This document shows, one piece after another, positions 25,901-40,900 of a DNA stretch of 64,000 bases. The notes under the pieces were generated by a model, which had not been told where the DNA came from, made no database searches, and saw nothing but the letters and a program-made list of their open reading frames with translations. Source of the stretch: Anthopleura xanthogrammica (lineage: Eukaryota; Cnidaria; Anthozoa; Actiniaria; Actiniidae); contig OZ025219.1 of the NCBI GenBank assembly GCA_964019055.1, positions 2,528,666 to 2,592,665 on the forward strand. The letters run 5' to 3'. The number at the start of each line of letters is the position of its first letter. Positions within the stretch are counted from its first letter, which is position 1. The position numbers and the translations under genes are program-made.

Positions 25901-28900
25901 GTTAGATGGTAGGAACACAATCGCTTTGCATGAGAAAGAATTCATCTTCTTGGCGATAGGCTTTCATGTGTTGAATAGTATTCAATCACCAAAAACTTCC
26001 GACATTGTTGTTGAATTGCTATACAATCGTACTAACTTTTGTACGATTTATCGACTTGATTTTTTTATTCTGCTCTCAAAATTTAACCGAAACTATCTAC
26101 ATTATCTAATTTTGAAGACGTTTTGCTAAAAATTTGAGAAAAGGGTGGTATATTTCAGAGTTCATTTGCTCAAAGCACTGTTAAAATAATGTGAAAATCT
26201 TTTCAGTAATTTCAAAATCTCCATGTACGAGACCAAACCCTCCTATGAAGAAAACAAGAATTAATAGTAATAATAAAAAGATCAAAGATGTACTGCGTAC
26301 CTCGAGTTTAGAGTACTTGTAGAAGTCTTTGGCTTTTCCTTGTAGAAAGTTTGTGCTTCCTGCCTACAAGTAATCAAATAACAAACTTTATTTTTTTCCT
26401 CGAAAAATAATGACTATTTGGTGGATGCAGACATTACTGTATTTACTCGAATAAGCGCCGCCCCCAAATAAGCGCCGCGGTCCCGAAAAAAGTTCTGTTA
26501 GCTACTGTAAAATTTTCGTACAGAGAAAATACACCATTAAATTAAAAGAAAAGATTTATTTGTCACGTCCAAGTGTGCAAAATTGCAATAAATCTAATAC
26601 AATAAATATGTCGCAAATGCCTCTCAAAACGCTAGAAATCGCATTTTGAGAGTCTAAATTTTAAAATTTATCGCCGAAACTTGCCCCCCAACTCCCCTAG
26701 TTGCTCCACTCTATGGCAGTCGATTGTCTTGAAAAACATTCCAATCATACCTTTCCATAGAACATGTAATTCCTGAACCTGCTATTTGACTTGCCTGGGT
26801 TGGATTCTAAAATCAGATGAAAGAAAAGCTGTTATTATCAGATCTCATGATATTAAAGATTATTATCAATAATCGGTATTTATCTAAATGATATTTTAGG
26901 CTCAGTTCAGATGTCGAACTTTTGCCCCGTCGAATCTAATTGCCTTTGAGGCCAGTGGCTAAGAAAACGCCGAGAACTACAATATAAGTCATCAGCTCTT
27001 TTGCTTAACGCCAGGAGATGGTATGTGTTAAATTTGGTCTACATACTCCTACTATTTTAAGGGAAAACAGCGCTCGACCTCAAAAGCGATTAGATTCGAC
27101 GCGGCAAAAGTTTGACGTCTGAACTTGGCCTTAATATTGGCAATAATGTGAACAATCCACATTTTGGTTTTTTTAGATGCGTTTCTTACGGTCTAATTTA
27201 AATAATACTTATATGGTGTAAATATCTATAAAAAATACTTAAATACAAATACAATTTTTTGGGTAACTAACCTCTCCATTCATGAAATTCTAAACAGACT
27301 TCAGCATCAAATCCTAAGCTAAAGTAGTTGTTCATCACATTAAGTGGAAGCTGAATATAGAAAACAAACATAAGTTTGGCGTGTGTGATCATTCAACCAG
27401 AATACCCAGTGGACTATTGAACTGCTAAGACCCCAGAGGTGAGAGCTACTTATATCCGCTAAGGCAATGCCACTCTTTATACAGGGTTCCATTCATCCAG
27501 AAAAAATATAATTCCCTGACTTTCCCTTGACATTTCCCTGACCGAAAACCCTTTTTCTCTGACCATGTCGTGCACTTTTTTTTTTACGAAATTTTATATT
27601 TTTATGGTAGTTCGACCACAGGAAGCCCAACTAAGAATTCTGAATTCAAAACGATTTTGTGAAGGTTGACAGAAATTCCATGACTTTTCACTGACTTTTG
27701 GGTAAAATGCAAAAAATCACTGACTAAAATCAAAATTCCCTGATCTCGAAAAAAATTCAGAATTCACTGACTTTTCCCTGACCGTGGGAGTCCTGTGGTA
27801 ATGAAACTGCCAAGAAGCTAAGATCACAGAGATTAATAGTTACCCTGTGAAGCTTTGCTTTTTTTTACTCCGACGAAGGACTTGCGTCCGAAACGTCAGT
27901 AAGTGATCTTTCTTATTTTTTACGGTGTAAAATTTACCTTTTTATCACGACTGTGAGTCTTTGGACCATCATCATCACTGATGTCTTCACTCTCATTTTC
28001 CGTAACATCGAGATTCCACCTGAAATTGGAGAATTGATTCAAAAATGAAAACAATCTTAACGCCCTGTTACGCGCTACAATTTATTGTGCAACTTGTCTC
28101 AGTAAAAAAAAAAAAAAAAAAATAGCTGGAGGTTGCATGAGACCGTGCATATGAACGATTTCGGTTGCAATTTGTCTTGCAAAAAAATGCTGTAAGTTCT
28201 ACACATAATTTAAATCAATGACGAATGAACGATTGGCTTGTGCACATGCTCAAATTGCAAGTTACAAAACCATGCAATTTTTAGACATAGACATTGGTTT
28301 AAGGAATAAAAAACAGTTTTCCGTGTATTATACTCTGATAAAGACACGCGGGATGTGGAGAGAACACGAGAGAAGCGTAGGAAACCACGACGCGTAGCGT
28401 TGCACGAGAAATCTTAGCATGTAAAAGGGCCTTTAGAAAAATGTGTGCATGCTATAAGAACGGCAGAATATGATCTGCAATTACTCAGGCATCGATATAC
28501 ATGTGTATCATATGCATTTGAATGCAGACTCATTTACAAAATCACAAATTTAAATTTGCATTCAATGCAGCAATTGTCTAGTAAATATTCAAAACACAAA
28601 CAAGCAGTGAATCAATACCTGTCAAGTTGTACAACTGTGCTTTCCTCAACATGTGTTAGAATCTTTGACAATGGTTCATCAGCATATCCCTAGAAAACAG
28701 AAAAATTATTGGATATAAATATCGACCAACCTTGTTGTCAAGTATGGCAAAAAACAAAAACAAAAAAAAACAAAAAAAAAGTATGGCAACAGGTAGTCTC
28801 CTATGCAGCCACTATAAGTGTCATCACACAACACTCTCTCTACTGTGCAGGAGACTAGGCAACAGGCTGCTAATCAAAATAGTGGGATGATATGTTAGAG

Positions 28901-31900
28901 ATTCCACTAGTATTTCTCAAACTGGGTGTTGGAACACTAAGGTCCAGCATAGGTCTGAGCAAAGCATTTTGTCTTGGTAGGGACAGTTTGACAGTTCTTG
29001 GAAAAAAGTAGTGTCAAGTCAAAACCATTTGAAAATTCAGTCGTTTTGAGTCATATCTTTTCGAAATGAAGAATGCAATACGAGAATGTCTACCAAAGAT
29101 TAAAAAAATATATACTTACTCCACCCCAGTTGAGCACTCTTGACAAATCATTCCCAGTTCCAAGAGGTAAAATAGCTACTGGCGGGTGAGGGGTGACCTT
29201 CAATTTATCCAGTTCAGAAAGAACCCATCCAACCTGCATGGAATAAATAATGGTTAGTTGTCAGTAACAGAAGACTAGAAAACAAGTTTTTAAAAAATGG
29301 GACAAGAACATGAGAAAATATGGTCCAAAAATGCGAAAAAAATGAGACAAGAAAAAGGGGAAAAATTTGATAGCAAAAATGAATAGAAAAAGGAACAGGA
29401 AAATGGGATGAGAAAACGGGATACAAAAATCAGAGAGAAAATGGGCCAAGAAAATGGAGAAGAAAATGGTATATAAATGGGGAAAAGAAAATGTGAAAAG
29501 GAGAAGAAAAGAAGAAGAAAAAGGAGAGAAATTTGATGGCAAAAATGGACAGAAAAAGGAACAGGAAAGAGAGACTAGAAAATGCAATGAGAAAAATGGG
29601 ACAAAAAATCAGAGACAAAATGGACTGAGAAATTGGAGAGAAAAAAAAGGAAAAAGAAAGGGACAATATGGGAGAAAAAATGGAAGAAGAAAATTGGGTA
29701 ATTTGTTGGCTGCAGAGATATTCTGTTACTTACTGTTCCATCGCCTCCACAAGCAAGGATTCTTAGGTTAGGTACTTTACGATAAAGCTCCAGTCTGCAA
29801 CCACAAAAACAAGAGTTAACTACCGTAATACATCAACTACTTGGCACACACTAAAATACTCATCATAACCCTCCCTTGTACATGAAACACCAGACATTAG
29901 AGATTTGGAAACATTCTCGCTTGTACATTACACACATTACAGGGCAACAGACTTTTGTGTGGGTTTTTAGTGCAGTCACTTGAACCATGAACCAGTTTTT
30001 TATAGTCCATTCAAAAGCCAGATTTATAATGAGGCTCTGACATTATACTTAGGTTAGCTAAATAAACGTAATGTAAGAGTTTGTAAATGTTATGAATTTG
30101 GTTTCTGAATGGACAATAAAAAATGTTAAAAAAGTGTTCATGGTTCGAGTGATTGCCCTGTAAACCCACACATTTTGAAGCAAAGCTAGCATGTTTTACC
30201 AAATAGCAAAAATTAGGCAATACATAGAAGTATGCAAATACATTAAATTTGATCATACTCTTGGGTATTGTGCTGTAAATATATATGTCTGAGGCAAGAC
30301 TGAACATTTCTGTCGCTAAAATATAATTTGCCTACTCACCCTTCTTTTGGTCCACTTCTGGATAAATCAAAAACCTATGAGTAAATAATAGAAGATGTAG
30401 ACAATGTTTAATGCTGAAGAGATTTTTTAATACAATTAAACCTCTACTAACGGCCACCTTCTCACAATGGCCACCTCTTCTCAACGGCCAGCAAATTTTG
30501 TCCCAGTTATCAATGAGTTCATACATAAACTGTAACTGAAACCTCTCCACAACGGCCACCTCTCTACAATGGCCAAAAAACGTTTGTCCTGATGGTGGCC
30601 ATTGTGTAGAGGTTTGACTTTGTTTACATGATTTTAGCTGTAAAGTGGGAACAACAGCTTATATGAAAATATTTTGCTGGAGACAAGAGATTGACTTGTG
30701 GTATTAGTCCAACGACAAAACAATTTTGCAATTGAGGGTAAAGGTTGGCCTTGTCGTTTTTTTTTTAAAGCCAGCTGTTAATTGCTATCAAGCCAGTCTC
30801 CTTTTGAAACCATTGTTTCAAGATGAATGCAAATTCAAGCACTCCCAAGTTCTATAATAATTTTATTTTACACATACCTGTCTTGGGTTTAGAAGCCACT
30901 GAAACTTGTGCATGATTTTTACACCCTGAAAATATTGTAACATCCAGTGATTAGTTTTAGGGATAATAATTTATTATAGCAGACACTCAAAACTCTGAGA
31001 ATGAACATCACCCAATATAACCATGGGCTGTAATGCTAATGTTAATTTTCTTAATAAAATATAATTATTTTATAAATTAATAATATGTTTCAGCCAGAGT
31101 CCACTTTCAAGATGGGTTTCTTGTACAGCTGAGTTGACCTTCAGAAAAACTCAAGGTCAACCAATCAGAATTTATTTCCCATCATTTTGCCAAGAGAACC
31201 AATGAAATATGAGTTCTTCCTTCCGTAAAAAAATTGATCGTAAACGCTAGTCCAACTCATGGCAGAATTATATTTCAATCAACAAGAAAAGTCTATATTC
31301 ATTTGTAGACTGTCTCGGAAAATGCTCAAAAAATGCTAACCAAAAATAGTGACCCATAATAGACCTTTTCAGCTTCGTTGTTTGTTGTGCCCATTTCAGA
31401 CCATGTGATGCCACTCTTGGGAGCTGATTCTTTCATGTGTAAATATTTTAACAAAAGAACATTTCTCAAGGGAATGTCATGTGGTCTGAAATGGGCAATT
31501 TGCATATGAAGCTAAAAAGGTCTATTCCTTTCAGGAAAGGCGATCAACTCAGCTGGGTGTTATATATTTGATATAAAGTTAATAATCTAAATAAATGTAT
31601 AATGATCAAAAATCAGTTTTATCAAACTTAAAGATCTTATTGGAATTTAGTATTTTGGGATTTGCAGATGGAGGAGAACCTGAAGAACGTGGAGAAAAAC
31701 CTTGAGTCAAGGGAGAGAGCTAAACAAACTCTACTCACATGAGATGCAGAGTCCAGGAATCAAACCTGAGACCCCAGAGGTGAGAGGTGAGTGTACTACC
31801 ACTACACTGGTCACCCTTGGTTCATGGAATAATATTGTTATCAAGAACAGTTACCTGGTTGCCTCCACTCTTTGGGTTGATGAAGACCAATAATGGCTTT

Positions 31901-34900
31901 TTCTGAGCTGATCCTGAAGGTTTGATCTAGAAAATAGGATTGAAGGAAAATTGTGAACAACTTTGGCTTACAGGACAGACACCAAAGCGTTAACATGGGA
32001 AAATATACAGTTCTCAACTTTTTATTTTTTGGTGTGACTTGTTTTCCACTCAGCCCAGTTCTCCATACAAATAAATCATGCATTCAATGCAGTCTAGTCT
32101 GTAGTCACATGCACAGTATCTTAATTCAACAGGGGTGTAGCCAGGGGGGCCAACCTTCTTCCATCCTGTTTGCCTTTTTTTGGTGGGTCATTTTATTGGT
32201 TGGACATTTTTTTGGTTGATGTTTTGAAAATGGATTCTGGGCCCCCCAAGGCAAAATCCTGGCTTCACCCCTGTTCAATGAAACAGAACTTTCAATAATT
32301 ATAAAAAATAAAGAAACCCTACATGAGTACTTACCACAAATGGTTTTCTTTCCTGAAAATGTAAGAAAAATTATGAGATTTTCTATGCTGCATATATGCA
32401 TACAAGATGAGACAACTCTAAGCGACTTAATGTCTGTTCAGTTACCTTGGTTGATTTTCTTTTGATTGATCTTTTCTTAAAACTGTTTCGCTTTACAGAT
32501 CCTGATCTTCCCTGAGATAAAACAACAATGACTTTTATTGCTAATAGACTATATAATTGCTATTTTGCACAGTTATATCTACTAGTAAGACTAATAAATT
32601 GTGCCACAACAATATGCATTCTGGGACTGTTAAATCAATCAAATAACACCAAACAAAAGACATCATGGTTTGCTGTTCTTTCTGTTGTTGTTCTGAGTTT
32701 CACTGTTTATTTGAATCTATTTTTTCCAACTGAAAGTCTATCTCTCCCATTGTTTTGTCATGCCTTTCTTATTTTTCAAGGGCCTCCTTATCAAACACTT
32801 GGCTTCCAATATTTATTATATAAATGGGTTTTCCCTGATCTAAGGTAGGTTTTCCCTGACATCATGTTATCTTGGGTTTTGAGGTATTTCTTTCCAAGGG
32901 ATTGATATAATATGTTGTGTCTCCATGGGTTTTCCCTGATGCAAAGTGGGTTTTCCCTGACACTAGTACTATCTGACACTATGATTTGATTATTTTGTTA
33001 CCTTTTTAGGGATATTAACAATCCATGATGGCGGAACAATAAGATTTGCATGGACACCAAGCTCACAAGGCTCATCTATCTTTTTCATCTCAAAGCATTC
33101 TACTTTATTATGATACTAAAAACACAAAATATATGTTAGTTACTAGTTAACAGCAATAACAAAATTCGAGTCCCTGATTTTCATTACTGCGGCATAACCA
33201 TAGGCAGCGGTGAAGGGAGGGGGGCAAGAGGGCTAGAGCCCCCTATGCATCCACTTTAGATTTCAGTCCCCCCCCCACTTTTTTAGTCAAATTGCTATTA
33301 CCCCAACAGCCAATGTGCACAAACTCGAATTTCTAGCACAAAGCATGATGGGAAACCGAGTTCTTACACTGTTTTGGCTCCTCTAAAAAATTTTCCTCCA
33401 ACATTTTCTATGGAAATGTAAGTATTTCAACAGATGAAAATAACAGAGTAATTTTTTTCTGATATTTCCTTTGATTTCCCTGTTCCATTTTTGCAGGGCA
33501 CAGTTTTCCAGAGTGCTTTGTGAGCTTTGATGCACATTGTCTATTGCATTTTTTTTTCTTTTTTATGCTTCAGTGATTTTGTGCTTCAGTTTTTTCTTTG
33601 GTTCAGCAATTTTGTCAATTTTAGCCCCCCCCCCCCCCCCCCATCTCTTCTTTGTACCTTTTACTGTCCCTGATCCCTGATAACTAAACTAAACCCAGGG
33701 GTTGTTTCAAAATATGATATTTAACTTACAGCAATTTTGCACCATGAACAACTTATTGATATAATGTCCTGTTAGAAATAAATAAATACATGCATCAAAA
33801 AATGTAACAATCTGTTGTAGCAGTCTGTCATATGGTACTGGGTAATCAGATTTTGTTGTCAGCTGCATGTTACATACCAAGCTCAAAATGCAGTATGGGT
33901 GATGCGAAGTTTAGCAATGAAAGGTCACAATAATAAAGAATTTTTCTAAACTTTGTCTGTGGGTTTTCCAGCATATTTTCTTCAGTGCTGACATGATTTA
34001 CATATGAATATAAATACATTTCAAGATTGTTAACCAAGTTACGTGCAACATGCATCATGCGACATGCAGCATGCAACATGCATCAAAACCGTCATCAACC
34101 TTTTTTGAAATAGATGTATAATTTACATACTATTATAATAATTTATTAATAGCATTAGTAACTACTATTTACAATGCACAACACTCAACTCACTAACTGT
34201 TCTGTACCTTATTTTGAAATGACAGCATGTGCTGAAATGACTGAAACAAAACAAACAGACATTCAAAAAATTAATTCCCATCATTTAATATTCTTCAAAT
34301 ATTTTTCTACTAACAAAATATGGACATCCCCTTTTACAGGGCAGACACTTTTTTCATAACTATCCAATCAACACTTTCCTTAGAAACAAAGGAATCAAGC
34401 ATTATTTAGGTGCCATCCAATCACAACAAATGGTGGAAAATCTTTAGAAGTTTTATTTTTAGCTTTTTAATGTGAACTAATGAACTGCTAAATCACATAA
34501 ATTATGCCTTTTTTGTGTGATCCCTTTTTTCTATGGAGAGCACTGATTGGATAGCTACAGTATGAAAAAATGTCAAAAACCCCCTTGAAGTGTTCATGGT
34601 TTGCGTGCCCCCCTGTAAATCTAGAAAATGTGTAAGGACCAAAATTCAGAACATTACTGGTAAGAATAGAGTGTGAATGAAAGGAAAACGTGAATGAGCA
34701 TGAGAATAAAACAGAATAGAAATGGAATGGAATAGAATGAAATAGGATGGAAAATAACAGAATAAAAAAGAATAGAAAGAATGGAATAGAATAGAATGAA
34801 ATGGAATAGAAAGAATGGAATAGAATGGAATGGAATGAAATGGAATAGAATGGAATGGAATAGAAGTTCTATATGACTTACCTTTCCACAGTGTTCACAC

Positions 34901-37900
34901 TTGCCCTCTTGCTTTCTTCTGTGGACCCAATGGTGTCTTATACTACCCTAATAAGAATGATAAAACCCGTACATTGGTTGACTTCATGAAAAGATTAGAT
35001 AGGGTCACAGGCAGCTTAAACAAGGTTTCTCTGTGTGGTTATATAGAGCACAGGCGGATCCAGGGGAGTGGTCAGGGGGGTCCAGACCCCCTGTCATACC
35101 TAAAGTTCTAAATTTAATTTTGCCATATGTTTGAAGTAAATTTTGTATGAAGTATACATTTGGACCCCCCCTCTCAAAGCTTGGAGCCCCCTCGCAATTT
35201 ATTCCTGGATCCTGATGTTACAGCTAATTTACGTCATGCGTGACCAGTTAGCTTTGTTTGAAATTCTAAATCTTGGTGCCGACACAATCTAAAGTCTACA
35301 AACTCAAAATATTTTCATTTAAGAAATAATTTTTTTGAAGCTGATACTTAGCAATGTGGTTGGGAAGTGAATTCTTTTGGAAAACAATCTAATTTTTAAC
35401 TGAATTTTTTTGGAATATCGGAGGCATTGATTGGAGATTTGAAATGTTAATATTCATGAAGAGTCGGATTTACTGGTAACCTGTGATGTAAATTAGCTAG
35501 TGTAATTTTTGGGACATACCTCTTGTACACCTTTGGGTTGAATTTCTCGAAATGTTGCCTTGCATCTGAAATTAATCTATAAAGAAACCACAAATTACGA
35601 GGTACTTCAAGGATCGTCCTTGTTTTTATGAGGTAGTATCTACTGTAATAGCCAGTGGCTAACAAATCTGTGGCCCTCATTCAAAATTCACAAAAGTATG
35701 AATTTTTGAAATCGAAATGTTGTATGAAAACATTCCTTGGAAGCATCTCTTACCTCTAGCATGGGTTTTTGCACAAAATTCACATTTTTCAAAAATCATA
35801 TCTTCATGAGTTTTGAACTTACTTCCTTTTCTTCAAACTTCCCAGTTTTACTAATTTTAACATGCTCTTTCCAGCTGTGGTTACCATAAATATTTTGTCT
35901 GTCCTGTGAGTTCAGGAGTTTATATGATAACTCATTAGACTTACTCTTTCTAACTGATCAATGCATTTAGTATGGACAACAATCTTGCAAGCTGAGGAGG
36001 AATAACAACATATTTAGCTAAGTACTGCAGGAGGGGAGATGGGAAAAATGAAGACCAAGAAAAACGAAGACAGAATACCCCAGAAAAACAAAGAGATTTC
36101 CCAAATTAAGTCTTTCTTCAGTTGGTTCTTTGTTTTTCGTTTTTCCAGGTCTTCATTTCTCCCACACCTGACTGGAGGAGATGAAATTTGAATGGTTGCC
36201 AGGCTTTTTTGCTATCTCATAAGAGATCTATATACCCTCTGAATATCAGCATTTTTGTAAGTTAGAACATTATAGTAAGTATTACCACTTTTTTCATTAC
36301 TATGCACTCAATCAAGACAACAGTCGCGACAGAGAAACCTGGCAATACACTGCTGTCCATCAAAAAAATTGTTTACCAGTAACTACATACTCTGCTTGAC
36401 GGCATTGTTATTGCCTGATTTCTATGTTGCAACTGCTGTCTTTATCATAATATTTATTGTTAAAATATATGGAGTTACTTTAATGAAAGAATATAATTGT
36501 CTTTACTGCTAGATTTGACAGTCAAGACTGACCAGCCTTGTTTACATGTTGTCATTTGGGCTTCCTGTGGTCAAACCATCAACATGGCTTTTTTGACCAA
36601 AATTTGTAAATTATTCAAAACTAGCTAACTGACTTGTTTAGCCTTATGGTTATTTCAGTTAGCATGTACTAAATTAAGTTCTTTAATTAATTCATGTTAA
36701 TTACTTTCTACAAAAATAGTACTAAATAAATCATTGTCATTGTCATTGTCATTGTCATTCCTACATTTCAAATGGCATTCAATGTCTCACTTTCTAGCAA
36801 GTTTTGTTTCATATTTACTTTAATATTACTAACTGAATATCTCCTTTCAAATGCTATTTATATATAGTCTGCTTATTTTCCTAAAAAGATTTACAGCGAA
36901 AATTGTTGCATTGAGACCCACCATTTCAAGACCTTGTTTGAGTTTTGGTCTTTTCTGATCCGTCAATGATTTTAGGCCAGAAACTCATAACTTAGGGGGG
37001 TTGAAACGTGTAACATCATCATCATGCTCCAGAATATTCACAAAATGCAAATTAGGAGTTTTTATACCATATTTGGAAAGTTAAGCCTGATTCAAGATGG
37101 CCGCATCAAACCTTTCGCTGAATTTACTGACTTTCAGAGGAAATTTACTGAATATCTGGAACATTTGGAATATCTGTCTTTAAGTTTAGTTTTGAGAGTT
37201 TTTAAAGCAAGAGAATGTGATTTACTGAGATGAAATTCATCTACAGAACATCTGAATATTCCAGAGCATCGCACTAAAGAAATGTATGGCTGTTACATGT
37301 TCCAACCCCATTATGAGTTTCTGCTTAGGCTCCTATAAGTCTTTGAACATGCTCTTCTCAACTTTGAATTCGCCCATAACACATGCATAAAATTCGAAAG
37401 TCCAATCAAATGGCAAGTCGCTATGCAACCATTTTCTTTGTAACTTAAAAATTTTTATTTTAATTGACAAAATTAAAGGTGGCCAATATCTCCCATTACC
37501 TGTACATTTCTTTCTTGGACCGGATTTCTAAATATCAAAAGAAAAAAGTAAACAAGAATCATTAATATTTGCTTGCAAATTTTCTGACAGCATCCATATT
37601 TACTGGAATAATAATAATTAGTAAAACGATAAAAAATAATTAATATAGAGTAAGCAAAAACATTGTGATGCACCTTTCTTGAATTGGTAAAATATCACTG
37701 TACTACGCTTCTCAGTTGAGCCATTGAACCATACGTATAGCGTTGGAAAAATTAATAAGCTTATTTGCCGCTGTGGTGACGTCAGTACCGCATATGCACT
37801 TTTCAATGACAAAACTTTGTGACACAACTTAATTTGGTTGTTCCAAGCTCAACTGAGAAGCTTAGTATTTACAGTCTCATTCAGCTAGCAGGGTTCCAGA

Positions 37901-40900
37901 CCTGTAGTGTGGTTTCAGACAGGAGGGTGTGTTATAGAAACAACCTAGTCAAGAGACTGTAAGCTATTGGGATTTTAGCCTTACCTGGCCAAGGCTAATT
38001 TCAACAACTGTTTAGTTGTGTTTCTAACTATCTCGTGACACTGCAATATATGAGAAGATGAGTGGAAGGAGTGCATCTGCACCCCCACCCCCTCCCCCCA
38101 GCCTATGGGCCTGGGTTTCTACAGGCTAGCCTGTGCATCTAGAGTGTGACACAGGAAGCCCAACATAAATATAACAGATAATGCTTACCACACATTCATA
38201 GTCAGATAGATAACAGAAGTTAGCAGAAGCATCAGAGTCTATCCATAAATGTCTTCCACTCACAGCATTATCCTGCAGTTAGGGGAAAGAAAAAAGCTTA
38301 ATTTTTTGTTTGGTGGGCTACCTGTGGTGTTAAGATTAATGTGACCGAGGGAGACCACTCTCAACCCCAAAGCCCTGCCATTCTTACTACATGCATGCTT
38401 GAGGAAATGTCAGTGATTTGTGACAGATATAATCCTTGTTGCCTACTGTTATTGCCCTTCTCAGTCCCTACTCATTCAATAGCTTTGCTTGCCATGTACA
38501 TAGGGTTCAGTGTGAGATTATATGCTAAATGTTCAGTGTTTTGTGATAGGAAAAAAGAATAAATTTAATTTAGAATGGAGCCTTGTACTAAAACCATTGT
38601 GCATGACAAGCTAAGCATATCTGAGATATGTGCTATTCTGATCCCTTGTACTACACTGTACATAACATGTAGCTGTATTTAGGGAATATTTACTGCTTCT
38701 ACGAGCTTATCATTAATAGTCATTAATTTTATTACATACCGTCCAGTCAGAGACATCAGAAGTACTGGTGGACGATGCTGTCATTTCCTGGTTACTATGG
38801 TGATCTTTCTGAGTTGACGGCCTGGAATGGATATCAGGCATGGCCATTGCTTGCCTAAAATTAATCAAAATATTTATTAAAAGCTTCTGGATGCAGAATA
38901 GACAACTACTTAAAAATAAGCTGATTGTACCTCAAAGATCAAACCTTGAAACAACCTATAGGCTGATCTAAGTCAGGGCACTGCTGACTCACAGATTGAA
39001 CCCTGAAACAACCTCTAGAATGATCTAAGTCAGGGCATGGCTAACTCACAGATTGAATCCTGAAACAACCTCTAGAATGATCTAAGTCAGGGCATGGCTA
39101 ACTCACAGATTGAATCCTGAAACAACCTCTGGAATGATCTAAGTCAGGGCATGGCTATTTCACAGATTGAACCCTGAAACAACCTCTAGGCTGATTTAAG
39201 TCAGGGCACTGCTAACTCACAGATTGAACCCTGAAACAACCTCTGGGCTGATTTAAGTCAGGGCACAGCTAGCTCACAGATTGAACCCTGAAACAACCTC
39301 TAGGCTGATTTAAGTCAGGACACAGCTACATGTAACTCCCAGATCAAACCCTTTAGCATTAACTCTGTGCTGATCTAAGTCAAGACACAGCTAACTCCCA
39401 GATCAAACCCTTTAGCATTAACTCTGTGCTGATTTAAGTCAGGACACAGCTAACTCCCAGATCAAACCCTTTAGCATTAACTCTGTGCTGATCTAAGTCA
39501 AGACACAGCTAACTCCCAGATCAAACCCTTTAGCATTAACTCTGTGCTGATCTAAGTCAAGACACAGCTATTTCACAGATTGAATTAGGATTTAGCTTCA
39601 GTTGTTAGATTTTGCTGAGGGTGAAAATTATAACTCCAAAAATTACCTTGAATCCAAAGAGAGACCTTACAACTCTACTCAAATGTTATACCGAGACTAC
39701 TGAAGTGAGAGGCGAGCGAGTGCACTGATACACCTGTACTATACATGTACTGCACTCAATGAATCACAAATGATTAACAACGAGTAGATTGAGAGGTAAA
39801 GTTTGAAAAAGACAATACGATCAATGAATATTGATTAATGCCTCAGGATAAAAGGCACCATAGCTAATTATAACTTCCTCAAAAAAAAATCTCAAATTTT
39901 CTGATTTCCAATATCTAGCTTAAGCTTATCTTAATCCCAAGTCTAAAGTCATATGAGATAAAGGCACTGTATTCAGAATCTTTTTGTATTTTGATCATTT
40001 AAAATACTATGCTCTGACAATTCGTATTAATAAATTTCTAAAAATGAAAGGTTGAAATAACCAGATGAGTATTAATTTGAGAAAATGAGGAATAATAAGG
40101 AAAGTTTTGAAAAAAAATTGTAATTTTTTTCAGATGGAAATACATCAATCCTTATTTTATCTCCTAATGTCAATATCAAGTGTGGAGATCCAACATATAT
40201 ATATATATGTGCATTAATAATAGATTGTCAAAATGAATACTTGAGATAGTACAGTAAATAATCGGAATAGAAATGAAAAATTAAGAGAAAGAAAAAAACA
40301 AAGAAATTGGAAAATAATCCTTATATATGTAAGCCCCATCCAAGATAGTTTTGAAAGGGTCTATAACAGGAAAAACAGGTTGGTTAAACCTGTTTTCAAT
40401 GTTATTATTTATTAAAATGACTCAAGCTGCAATTCAATACCTAGCATTCAGCATTTATTCACAAAAAACACCTTTTATCAAAAAATCTGATATATTATAC
40501 AATGTTCCTGTGTCATTTCTAAAGACCTACTGTACATGTTATAAAAGTGATTGGTGAATAATACTCTCTAGACTAGTAAAGGCTGGCTATTTTTTCAGGG
40601 GCAAGTTCTGTTTCTTATATAGATATAATTGTGTTCTACAAGCAATTTTTTCCTCAGAATTTTTTTCAGCAAAAAATTTCTTGTAGAAACACAATAACAA
40701 TGCTATAATTTACCAAACAACAAGAACACCTTCGAAAAATTATGTTGCTATTGCAAAATACATTGACCAGTGTATCATAAATCTATTAGCAATCAACATA
40801 TGGTACCTAATGCTGATAACTGTCTTAAAAATGTACATATATCATTTCAAATACCTGTAATATATTCAAAAATTTTAGTAAGCACCTGGTTAAGATATTT

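Larger units (their letters stand above)
23542..32511 (-). other. DGK exons 11-27: basic region, catalytic and accessory domains
   Basis: Exons: 32446-32511, 32335-32352, 31855-31926, 30878-30925, 30340-30374, 29734-29794, 29120-29233, 28619-28689, 27938-28019, 27272-27350, 26751-26806, 26301-26363, 25768-25841, 25085-25130, 24357-24422, 23986-24082, 23542-23615. The second is an 18-base microexon coding ERKPFV. GGDGT ends at the exon 16 donor and LPLGTGND follows in exon 17. [29 protein letters not shown] and [17 protein letters not shown] mark the accessory domain. Confidence 0.92.

Noticed and set aside
34200..34230. Nearer acceptor AG for DGK exon 8 (giving HMLSFQNK only)
   Set aside because: It keeps the frame but drops SFQ, which aligns with the conserved GFQ of the C1 domain; the upstream acceptor fits better.
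38940..39590. CRISPR-like regular spacing
   Set aside because: The whole 57-base unit is repeated with no unique spacers, and the context is a eukaryotic intron.
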